Source: a virus
DNA length: 29,364 nt
Direction: 5' to 3' (one strand)
Virus record (IMG/VR): IMGVR_UViG_3300006880_000043
Coordinates: 1-29,364 of that record
Positions 24,099-29,200 of the stretch are shown in pieces. The notes under the pieces are model-generated. The model was given only the letters and a program-made list of their open reading frames with translations. It made no database searches and was not told the DNA's origin. The first letter of the stretch is position 1. Each line of letters opens with the position of its first letter. The translations under genes were made by a program, and so were the position numbers.

Positions 24099-24326
24099 TT
24101 AGAAGCCTTCAGGCTTAGCTACAGCCTTGACAGCCCACATCATGCCTTGCTGAAGATTAGTCTTAGCAATCGAAACGCAACGCTGGTCTAATTCCGGCAT
24201 AGCTTGTAAGTCTTCAACTACCGTCTTCAGAGTAGCGCTGACACCTTTAAGCTCTACGATTAGATCAATCTCTGCTTGGGTCAGGTCCCTGTAACCCGGA
24301 ATCTGCCTGTGTTGATTATCAACCAT
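24099..24326 (-). CDS. acb2: Acb2-like cyclic-nucleotide sponge (anti-CBASS)
   Basis: The 75-residue protein reads NQHRQIPGYRDLTQAEIDLI, then VELKG, then a second helix, then LDQRCVSIAKTNLQQGMMWA and VKAVAKPEGF. This matches, from memory, the pattern of the Acb2/Tad1-hairpin family: GYR-L--EI-LI-x-K in helix 1 and D-R---I--T-LQ-G-M---RA---P--F in helix 2. Acb2 proteins form hexamers that sequester cyclic di- and trinucleotides, blocking CBASS and related defence signalling. Length is close to the family norm. The ribosome site CAGGAGATAAAA precedes ATG 24326. It lies between tRNA-Glu and tRNA-Gln in the accessory block, a common place for counter-defence genes. Binding residues were not checked against a structure. 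Confidence 0.65.
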   Translation of the reverse strand: MVDNQHRQIPGYRDLTQAEIDLIVELKGVSATLKTVVEDLQAMPELDQRCVSIAKTNLQQGMMWAVKAVAKPEGF

Positions 24327-24370
24327 TTTTATCTCCTGGATTCTCTAAACCAAATTCTCCGCCAAGCATG

Positions 24371-24442
24371 TGACCCCTACGGGATTCGAACCCGTAACCT
24401 CTAGGTTGAAAGCCTAGTGATCTACCGTTGATCTAAGAGGCC
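24371..24442 (-). tRNA. tRNA-Glu(TTC)
   Basis: Acceptor GGCCTCT with AGGGGTC (two G-U pairs), D-arm GATC/GATC, anticodon stem CTAGG/CCTAG around CTTTCAA (anticodon TTC), T-arm ACGGG-TTCGAAT-CCCGT, discriminator A. It is the only intact tRNA here without a CCTGTAGG motif at its 5' side; a long hairpin sits there instead. Confidence 0.92.
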
Positions 24443-24443
24443 T

Positions 24444-24478
24444 AAAGTTAGGGGAGCGATCCATACTCTCCCAACTTT
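24444..24478. terminator. Hairpin in the leader of tRNA-Glu
   Basis: AAAGTTAGGGGAG (24444-24456) pairs with CTCTCCCAACTTT (24466-24478) around a 9-nt loop, with one mismatch and one G-U. On the + strand it ends in TTTT like a terminator. On the - strand its base is one nt from the tRNA-Glu 5' end, so processing or attenuation is also possible. No gene lies between here and the tRNA fragment at 24517. Confidence 0.5.
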
Positions 24479-24516
24479 TCTAACCCCACCGTGTAGGCTA
24501 CTATCGGAGTAACCCG

Positions 24517-24545
24517 TGCCCCCTGTAGGACTCGAACCTACAGCT
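24517..24545 (-). pseudogene. Orphan tRNA 3' half (T-arm and acceptor strand)
   Basis: The - strand reads a perfect T-arm, GTAGG-TTCGAGT-CCTAC, followed by AGGGGGC and A, exactly a tRNA 3' end with discriminator. The matching 5' acceptor GCCCCCT and D-arm are absent within 90 nt upstream. That space is the 3' end of the HNH gene, whose stop codon lies at the edge of the fragment. GGTCT plus TAGCT just upstream would fit an anticodon-stem strand and a 5-nt variable loop. It is either a remnant left by HNH-linked invasion, the 3' part of a split tRNA, or a tRNA-type attachment core. Confidence 0.7.
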
Positions 24546-24816
24546 AAGACCGTCGAGGCTTTTGGTGCAAACTAGAATGTCTTCCTCTCTTAATACTATC
24601 AGCTATATTCTGCTTCTGCGTACCTAGTTCTAGATGTGTTATCTCGTAACAATGCCGTATATCGCATTTATGTCTAATAACAAGACCTCTAGGTATAGGT
24701 CCATTATGCTTTTCCCACTCTAATCTGTGTACGTAGCAGACAACTTTATTTACTTTCTTAGACCCATAGCCATCTTTGGTTTTTGCCCCTTCCCATAATT
24801 TACAAGGTGTATCCAT
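24544..24816 (-). CDS. HNH homing-type endonuclease (90 aa)
   Basis: The protein starts MDTPCKLWEGAKTKDGYGS and continues VHRLEWEKHNGPIPRGLVIR, HKCDIRHCYEITHLELGTQK and an N-terminal-to-RGRHS tail. This is the layout of small HNH_3 homing nucleases (CxLWxG...GYG, HRxxWxxHxGPIPxGxxIxHxCD, HLxxGTxxxN). The usual NP pairs (CDNP, CVNP) are replaced by CDIR and CYEI, so the central Asn of H-N-H is missing and activity is uncertain. The ATG lies 1 nt after the tRNA-Lys 3' end and the stop abuts the tRNA 3' fragment. I see no ribosome site except within the tRNA itself. This is a mobile gene inserted exactly between two tRNA ends. Confidence 0.8.
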   Translation of the reverse strand: MDTPCKLWEGAKTKDGYGSKKVNKVVCYVHRLEWEKHNGPIPRGLVIRHKCDIRHCYEITHLELGTQKQNIADSIKRGRHSSLHQKPRRS

Positions 24817-24817
24817 G

Positions 24818-24890
24818 TGCCCTCTCGGAGGTTCGAACTCCGGACCCGCGGATTAAAAGTCCGCTGCTCTACCAACTGAGCTAAGAAGGC
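24818..24890 (-). tRNA. tRNA-Lys(TTT)
   Basis: Acceptor GCCTTCT with AGAGGGC (one G-U), D-arm GCTC/GAGC, anticodon stem GCGGA/TCCGC around CTTTTAA (anticodon TTT), T-arm CGGAG-TTCGAAC-CTCCG, discriminator A. All stems are intact. A CCTACAGG motif lies 4 nt upstream of the 5' end (24895). Confidence 0.95.
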
Positions 24891-25006
24891 TTGCCCTACA
24901 GGGGCTTAGAAGTGTCCACTAGCGCGCTTACCCCTGTAGGTCTATCCTAGGTTACTGCGAGCCTCGTTCGGTTTTACCCTAAAGTAGAGACTTACCCTAG
25001 GAAGTT
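24891..25006. other. Non-coding leader of the tRNA block with motif pair
   Basis: No gene is seen in these 116 nt. CCTACAGGGG (24895-24904) and CCCCTGTAGG (24931-24940) form a perfect 10-bp inverted repeat with a 26-nt spacer. Two CCTAGG palindromes follow near 24946 and 24996. It lies between the ssDNA-binding-protein gene and tRNA-Lys, a natural place for processing or transcription control. Confidence 0.55.
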
Positions 25007-25531
25007 CTAGATACCGAAGGAGCCTGCATCGCTAACTGCTTGCTCTCCCTTTTCCTCTTCCCAGAGACGCTTACTAACAGCATCCTGAACGTTAGTAAAC
25101 TGCTTACCCGCGTTGGCCCCGGTACCGTCACGGACAACTACGGTCACGAAGGCTTCGCCGCCGACAAGCTGAGAAGGACGGAGACGATTAATTTCCTCCT
25201 CAGAGAGGTCGAAACCACGACGCAGCCGACGCTTAAGGAACTTGAGCGCCTTCTTTTCGTTGGCGTCCAGAGTTTCCCATGCACGACCAGGGAAGAGAGA
25301 ATACCACTCAGTAAGAGTGTTACCGTGGTACTCAGATTCCGGCTCATCAATCATCCACTTGATGATGAGCTGAGTCTTAGTCTCACCATCCTTGGTAGAT
25401 TCCTTAACAAGAGCTTCCGTACAAGTGCTCCAGTAAGTATTAGGCGCTACCTCCCACGGATCGTCAGAAATATTGCTGACGTCCATATCCCCAAAAAGGG
25501 AAAAAGCTTCTTCAGTCACTTGTTCATCCAT
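25007..25531 (-). CDS. Putative ssDNA-binding (OB-fold-like) protein
   Basis: I start this at ATG 25531 (174 aa), which overlaps the ATPase gene by 16 nt like its neighbours do; the longer frame to 25663 would overlap by 148 nt and adds only a low-complexity Ser/Asp/Arg stretch. Residues about 28-100 look like a beta-barrel (PWEVAPNTYWSTCTEALVKE, TQLIIKWMIDEPESEYHG, LTEWYSLFPG), residues 105-125 are helical and basic (KKALKFLKRRLRRGFDL), then EAFVTVVVRDGTGANAGKQF. The C-terminus is acidic before GSFGI. It resembles the proteins next to Sak4-like ATPases that bind single strands. The function is inferred from fold impression and neighbours. Confidence 0.6.
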   Translation of the reverse strand: MDEQVTEEAFSLFGDMDVSNISDDPWEVAPNTYWSTCTEALVKESTKDGETKTQLIIKWMIDEPESEYHGNTLTEWYSLFPGRAWETLDANEKKALKFLKRRLRRGFDLSEEEINRLRPSQLVGGEAFVTVVVRDGTGANAGKQFTNVQDAVSKRLWEEEKGEQAVSDAGSFGI

Positions 25532-26289
25532 TTCTCTACCAGTTCTGGAATCTGATCTACTTCCAGAATGCTTTGCGGAATTGTCGCGATCTGCGACTTT
25601 GCTGTCTCCGTCAGAGTCGGCTGGGTTTGAATTAGGTACTTTCCTTTTTCCACGTGTAGCCATCCGATTAACGACACTTCCCGTGAGACTACGTTGTAGG
25701 ATGCTTGCGGCATATTAGGCCGAATAGCAAACCTCTTCTTTGCCTTATCGTTATCGTTGGGATCTCTAATGTGTGCTGTATAGAAGACGTTCAGGTCTGT
25801 TCTATTTAGTTCGTTTACCGTATCTAGAAGGGCTCTCTCTGTAATACGGTAGTGGGGCCACCCTTCCACGAGATCGTGAGGTTGTTGAGCCTTCACCTTG
25901 GGATCCTTCACAGTGTCTACCAGCTTTCGCATCACTGTGTCAACTCCTGTTGAGACCGTGTCTAGGACAAAGTGCTCATAGGAAGCGTAAGGCTCAATTC
26001 CTTCTTTCCTGGCCTCAATAATGGCCTTGACTTGAGAGAATCCCGCGAACGGGTAACGGTCGATAGAATCTCTGATATCGTTAAACTGATCCTTAAAAAG
26101 AACTGTCCAAGCCGAATCTGTAGTAAGGAGAGCTGTCTTGCCTCCTAGTCTACGAATAATCTCGAAGATTAGGGAAGTCTTGCCTACACCAGGATCGCCA
26201 TAGAAAAGAATTCTGAGAAGTCTCTTCTCTTCTGCTAGCGACATAGGCTGACACAGAGAACTCAAGGCATCCTTAGTCTTGGCGTCCAT
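25516..26289 (-). CDS. RecA-fold ATPase, Sak4-like recombinase
   Basis: The 257-residue P-loop protein has ILFYGDPGVGKTSLIFEI with Walker A at residues 31-39, a TALLTTDSAW strand, Walker B HFVLDTVSTG (D110), and LNVFYTAHIRDPND as the sensor strand. Compact RecA-like proteins of this kind (AAA_24/Sak4 group) load on single-stranded DNA and support strand annealing or exchange in phage recombination. It lacks the long C-terminal domain of cellular RecA. It is coupled to the gene before it by TGATG and to the ssDNA-binding candidate after it by a 16-nt overlap, forming a recombination unit with the Cas4-like nuclease. Confidence 0.78.
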   Translation of the reverse strand: MDAKTKDALSSLCQPMSLAEEKRLLRILFYGDPGVGKTSLIFEIIRRLGGKTALLTTDSAWTVLFKDQFNDIRDSIDRYPFAGFSQVKAIIEARKEGIEPYASYEHFVLDTVSTGVDTVMRKLVDTVKDPKVKAQQPHDLVEGWPHYRITERALLDTVNELNRTDLNVFYTAHIRDPNDNDKAKKRFAIRPNMPQASYNVVSREVSLIGWLHVEKGKYLIQTQPTLTETAKSQIATIPQSILEVDQIPELVEKWMNK

Positions 26290-26531
26290 CAGTCCTCATC
26301 ATAGACGACGGGATTCAACCACAGCTCAGCCTCTTCTCCGTGGCCTTCCCACTCGGGGATAACCTCGATCTTAGCAAGAACGATAGACTCATCTACAGGG
26401 CGCAGGATTTCAATACCTACATCCTTAAAGCACTCTTGATGGACTTCCTTCTCCTGGCAGTCGTCAGGACAAACAAGCCGGGAATCATACCCATAATGCT
26501 TAGACCCGACCAATTCAATCTTGTGGCTCAT
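26289..26531 (-). CDS. Small acidic protein in recombination operon (80 aa)
   Basis: It starts at ATG 26531, overlapping the nuclease stop as ATGA, and ends overlapping the ATPase start as TGATG. The product is acidic, with CPDDCQEKEVHQEC (C21, C25, C34 and H31), a possible metal site, and a beta-rich second half (DESIVLAKIEVIPEWEGHG). It sits between two recombination proteins in strict coupling, so a partner or regulator role is plausible. Family not recognised. Confidence 0.7.
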   Translation of the reverse strand: MSHKIELVGSKHYGYDSRLVCPDDCQEKEVHQECFKDVGIEILRPVDESIVLAKIEVIPEWEGHGEEAELWLNPVVYDED

Positions 26532-27406
26532 TCTTCTGCTCCTAGGTCAACGTATCCATATGTAGTAGGCTGGTAGCGAGTAGATAGCAAGTTTTCTGTG
26601 TTTTGCCCCATCAGGTCCGCATTGCAAACCTCATCAAAGTAGCAACCTCGGCACGAGATTGTAGTTAGTGTGCGCAATGGCTCTTCAGGACTGTTGACAA
26701 TCTTGTCAGCGTACTTCTTTTGCTCATTCCAGATAGCTTCTGTTTTGTATGGGAACAGTCTAGCTGGTGTCCGCTTGAAGATGTCTGAGGGCTTAGGGTC
26801 CTTCATCTTCCTGTAGCGAACCTGGTTAAAGCAGCCCTTCCCGATCGTAATGCCATTAGACTTGAGTGTCTTGATATACTTAGGCATCTGCCCGTCTAAC
26901 TCCAACTCTCTAACAGATTTGAAGTTATAGACAAACTTGTGGTCAATCAGCTCATAGTCGCCGCGATATGGCCCCTGAACATGCTGAATAAGTAGATCCA
27001 GCTTCATGCCGTAGAGAATATCATCAGAGATCGGAGTCTGGAATTCCTTCTCTACTGCAATGATTTTGAATTTCTCATTACGATAGTACTCTGCATAAGC
27101 TTCAATTAAACCTGAAAGCTCAGTCAGCAGAATGATACGATCGTACTCTTCAGGGGTAGAAATAGAGACTCGCATGATCTCAGCCTTGACTGTATCAATT
27201 GCAAGCTTCTTGGCTTCGTCTACTGTAGCTTCATCCTTCAGAGCCATATAGTAGACCTCTAGAGCCTGGTGGCCGATAATTCCCCTGTAGAGAGCTGGGG
27301 AAAGCAAATCAGGTTTAGGCTCGATGCCCATGTTAAAGCGGTAGAAGTGCTGCCGCTTACAGAGGGAATAAGAAGACACCTCTGTATTAGAAACGACTCT
27401 AGTCAC
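26528..27406 (-). CDS. Cas4/AddB-like PD-(D/E)XK nuclease with Fe-S site
   Basis: The 292-residue protein has the RecB-type nuclease core: GIIGHQALE (H46), a glutamate in AVEKEF, GMKLDLLI (D137) and YELIDHKF (D155, K157), then a QMPKYIKTL helix that fits the Q-x3-Y motif. Four cysteines, C16 near the N-terminus and C252-x2-C255-x5-C261 (CRGCYFDEVC) near the C-terminus, match the 4Fe-4S arrangement of AddB and Cas4. Such enzymes resect DNA ends for recombination or replication. I start at GTG 27406 (AAAGGGATTGGAC upstream) because the promoter at 27430-27458 would place the frame's earlier GTG 27439 ahead of the transcript start. It heads the recombination operon. Confidence 0.8.
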   Translation of the reverse strand: MTRVVSNTEVSSYSLCKRQHFYRFNMGIEPKPDLLSPALYRGIIGHQALEVYYMALKDEATVDEAKKLAIDTVKAEIMRVSISTPEEYDRIILLTELSGLIEAYAEYYRNEKFKIIAVEKEFQTPISDDILYGMKLDLLIQHVQGPYRGDYELIDHKFVYNFKSVRELELDGQMPKYIKTLKSNGITIGKGCFNQVRYRKMKDPKPSDIFKRTPARLFPYKTEAIWNEQKKYADKIVNSPEEPLRTLTTISCRGCYFDEVCNADLMGQNTENLLSTRYQPTTYGYVDLGAEE

Positions 27407-27429
27407 GTCCAATCCCTTTCGACGGCTAG

Positions 27430-27458
27430 ATACTACCACAAAAATAGGGCCTTGTCAA
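27430..27458 (-). promoter_or_regulatory. Strong sigma70-like promoter of recombination operon
   Basis: On the - strand a perfect TTGACA (27458-27453) is followed after 17 nt by TAGTAT (27435-27430), five of six matches to TATAAT. Predicted initiation is near 27423, giving a leader of about 17 nt with AAAGGG before GTG 27406. The TGA stop of the upstream gene lies inside the -35 box. A host-type sigma factor would recognise it, consistent with early expression. Confidence 0.75.
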
Positions 27459-27808
27459 CTTGACTTCTGGAATTCTGCCAACTGGAATTTGTAACCGGAA
27501 GTCAGAAGTACATACTTCCAAAGTACTGTAAGATATGCTTCCCACTCCCTTTGATCCCAATTAGCAGGCTTCCTAGCAAATCCCTTATGTAGACTGCCTT
27601 CACTCAGAGCCTGCTTGGCATGAGTATTGAGCGAGCACAGGTCATGCCAGGCCGTCCAGACAATAGTAATTTCGTCTAGCCGATCAGACCACTGGCCCAA
27701 ATCAATTACAGATTGAGATTGTCTAGCTAATGGTGGTTGGGTAATCATCTCTTGAATTGAATCAGAGACCGAGTCCCACAGATTCTTTTCTGCACTACTC
27801 CAAGGCAT
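27455..27808 (-). CDS. Hypothetical protein (117 aa), Trp-rich
   Basis: ATG 27808 follows GGAGAAATAA. The product is mostly helical, with six tryptophans (IVWTAWHDL, NWDQREWEAYLTVLWKYV), one cysteine and no clear motif. It ends within the -35 box of the promoter that serves the next operon. Family not recognised; probably an early accessory protein. Confidence 0.7.
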   Translation of the reverse strand: MPWSSAEKNLWDSVSDSIQEMITQPPLARQSQSVIDLGQWSDRLDEITIVWTAWHDLCSLNTHAKQALSEGSLHKGFARKPANWDQREWEAYLTVLWKYVLLTSGYKFQLAEFQKSS

Positions 27809-27819
27809 TTATTTCTCCA

Positions 27820-27951
27820 TTACTTACACGGTCCGCCTACATTGTGATATTTTCCACAAATAGGGCAAACATGCTTCTGTGGCGGGTCATTAGGCTTAGG
27901 GCAGGGAGTTGTTGATGGGTGCCCCTTACCACATATGGGACAATTAGCCAT
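27820..27951 (-). CDS. 43-aa double zinc-knuckle mini-protein
   Basis: Found by direct translation. ATG 27951 overlaps the end of the preceding gene (TATGGCTAA). The product has two similar units: CPICGKGHPSTTPC at residues 4-17 and CPICGKYHNVGGPC at residues 29-42, each C-x2-C-x3-H-x5-C, one residue shift from the classical C-x2-C-x4-H-x4-C zinc knuckle. The units are joined by a Pro/Lys linker and almost nothing else. Two knuckles suggest single-stranded nucleic-acid binding. The gap of 11 nt to the next gene holds that gene's ribosome site. The repeat and coupling make it convincing despite its size. Confidence 0.78.
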   Translation of the reverse strand: MANCPICGKGHPSTTPCPKPNDPPQKHVCPICGKYHNVGGPCK

Positions 27952-28189
27952 AAATATCTTCAACCTCGTCTAGTAGGCTATTCAAGCAGTCACCCATAGA
28001 GAATGAACTAGTTCCTGTAGCTAATAGACCAATCCCTTTAACATCATCTACTGTAGTTAGAGTTGCCAGGTAATCGGTATATTCTCCGTAAGTCCCCCTA
28101 ACTGAAGACGATATAGTTACCGAAGCAGTTTTCTCTTCGAGAATATCAGCCAGCTTTTGAAGCATTTCGTTGAACGTTCGCTGACCCAT
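27944..28189 (-). CDS. Hypothetical acidic protein (81 aa)
   Basis: ATG 28189 follows AGAGGATTAT, matching the ribosome site of the 56-aa gene at 21856. The first 20 residues form a helix (TFNEMLQKLADILEEK), then a Ser/Thr-rich strand region (ASVTISSSVRGTYGEY), then an acidic end (LLDEVEDIYG). It overlaps the coiled-coil gene by 44 nt, long for this genome, so a later start is possible. Family not recognised. Confidence 0.65.
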   Translation of the reverse strand: MGQRTFNEMLQKLADILEEKTASVTISSSVRGTYGEYTDYLATLTTVDDVKGIGLLATGTSSFSMGDCLNSLLDEVEDIYG

Positions 28190-28634
28190 ATAATCCTCTT
28201 AGCTTCCTATCCTTGTGTGTAATGTGCCAATATAGTTCACCAGTTCTCTTATTTACTGGGCACTTTTCACACTCATATGGTTCGAAATGATGATTTAACC
28301 TTCTTCTAGCGTGAAAAGCAAACTCCTTAGCTTCAGCTCTAGTACAACACTTCACCTTCAGACAGGGTGAGTCTTCAGTTCCCTGTTCAATTGTTATTGC
28401 CAAAGAGTTGATCTCATCGATGTATTTTTGCACAGGCAAAGATAGTAAATCAATGCGTTCTCTCTGTGCTTCGACTACTTGTTTTAGCTCATCAATAGTA
28501 CGATTTCTATCTTGAGCTTGTGAAAGCAATCGCGTTAGCTCTTGGCGTTGAACTGCAATTTTATCTTCTAGAGTCTTAACCTTTCTTTTATATCTTATAA
28601 GAAATCGGAGAGAGCTAAACATCCTCCTTAGCAT
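28146..28634 (-). CDS. Coiled-coil protein with Cys-rich C-terminus (162 aa)
   Basis: ATG 28634 has AAGGGAG 4 nt upstream. Residues 1-18 are basic and hydrophobic (MLRRMFSSLRFLIRYKRK). Residues 18-85 form a long coiled coil (LEDKIAVQRQELTRLLSQAQ, LKQVVEAQRERIDLL). Residues 90-162 carry cysteines (SPCLKVKCC, YECEKCPVNK) and histidines, probably a zinc module, near TGELYWHITHKDRKLRG. It may attach to the membrane through its N-terminus with its membrane-helix neighbour. Family not recognised. Confidence 0.68.
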   Translation of the reverse strand: MLRRMFSSLRFLIRYKRKVKTLEDKIAVQRQELTRLLSQAQDRNRTIDELKQVVEAQRERIDLLSLPVQKYIDEINSLAITIEQGTEDSPCLKVKCCTRAEAKEFAFHARRRLNHHFEPYECEKCPVNKRTGELYWHITHKDRKLRGLYGSANVQRNASKAG

Positions 28635-28743
28635 CTAGCTCCCTTCTAAACTCTTTAATCTCCCTGGAAGCCTTCCACATTTCATATATCACTACAAAGG
28701 CCCAGGCCCTGATAATTATATCAACAAAAAATCCCAGTAGCAT
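28615..28743 (-). CDS. 42-aa single-pass membrane mini-protein
   Basis: Found by direct translation. AGGAG lies 4 nt before ATG 28743, and the gene ends 20 nt inside the coiled-coil gene. Residues 2-21 form one hydrophobic helix (LLGFFVDIIIRAWAFVVIYE), followed by a charged cytoplasmic-type tail rich in Glu, Lys and Arg. Such tiny membrane proteins are common among early phage genes; it could be a membrane anchor or an exclusion factor, but no function is evident. Confidence 0.65.
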   Translation of the reverse strand: MLLGFFVDIIIRAWAFVVIYEMWKASREIKEFRRELDAKEDV

Positions 28744-28753
28744 GGCTCCTGGA

Positions 28754-29200
28754 CTAAGATTGAGCACGTTCCATCATCTCCTGTGGAGTCATTGGCCGTG
28801 GCTCCTTAGGAGAGATTCCCTCAGGGCATTTTTCGTCTCCATAAAGAGGATCATTTTTTGCATGCCATCTATTATGGCATGGGGTACAGATTCTAGAGAT
28901 GTTTGTTCTAGTGTTATTTGTAGTTGTTTTATCTGGGCCGTGGTGGATATGCTGCTGCTTACCCACAAGGCATCCGAGAATTGGAACAAATCCACCTCCA
29001 CAATTTGCCTGCATTTGCCATTCGCATAATGCGTCAGTGTCTACAGGCCATAATCGTGCAGCTTCTTTACGGCCTGCCGAGATAGTAACCTCCCGTTTAG
29101 GCTTTTCATCCTCTACTATCTCGACAGACTTTACCCCAGCGCAGCAACATGGATCTCCACATTCCTCATGGAATTGTCTGCCGCAACTGATACATCCCAT
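28754..29200 (-). CDS. HNH nuclease with N-terminal zinc finger (148 aa)
   Basis: The N-terminus has CISCGRQFHEECGDPCCCAG, a cysteine-rich metal site. The C-terminal half has an HNH/ββα-metal pattern: CEWQMQANCGGG, HIHHGPDKTTTNN and ISRICTPCHNRWHAKND, with the conserved His pair, Asn and CxxC-HNRWH. This is like phage recombination or homing HNH nucleases. It may nick DNA as an early accessory enzyme. ATG 29200 overlaps the preceding stop (TAATG), so it belongs to the operon entering from the right. Confidence 0.75.
   Translation of the reverse strand: MGCISCGRQFHEECGDPCCCAGVKSVEIVEDEKPKREVTISAGRKEAARLWPVDTDALCEWQMQANCGGGFVPILGCLVGKQQHIHHGPDKTTTNNTRTNISRICTPCHNRWHAKNDPLYGDEKCPEGISPKEPRPMTPQEMMERAQS

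Larger units (their letters stand above)
1926..24940. repeat. Dispersed octamer CCTGTAGG (both orientations)
   Basis: Full 8-mers found by eye. CCTGTAGG starts at 1926, 4951, 11131, 11584, 13702, 18330, 19027, 22076, 23793, 24068, 24522, 24933. CCTACAGG starts at 8236, 8337, 11721, 13453, 16368, 17528, 20131, 21193, 23736, 24032, 24895. At least 17 further 7-mers (for example 371, 1693, 2036, 8508, 8768, 13654, 15405, 26393, 26810, 27284, 28014, 29041) share CCTGTAG or CTACAGG. A common longer form is GCCCCTGTAGGT. About one full 8-mer is expected by chance in this length. Copies occur inside genes, across stop codons and in gaps. Confidence 0.85.

Noticed and set aside
24517-24605. A complete sixth tRNA ending at 24517
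   Set aside because: No 5' acceptor strand GCCCCCT, D-arm or proper anticodon loop can be found 70-90 nt upstream; only the 3' part is present.
23736-24940. CRISPR-like array from repeated octamers
   Set aside because: Copies vary in orientation and spacing, repeats are only 8-12 bp, and there are no regular spacers or cas genes (the Cas4-like nuclease is in a recombination operon).
24890-25000. 5' half of the split tRNA upstream of tRNA-Lys
   Set aside because: An AGACC near 24938 could pair with GGTCT of the fragment, but the preceding bases cannot form the needed acceptor or D-arm and T33 is missing.
25532-25663. N-terminal extension of the ssDNA-binding candidate
   Set aside because: It would overlap the ATPase gene by 148 nt, is low-complexity, and a start at 25531 gives the 16-nt overlap typical of this genome.
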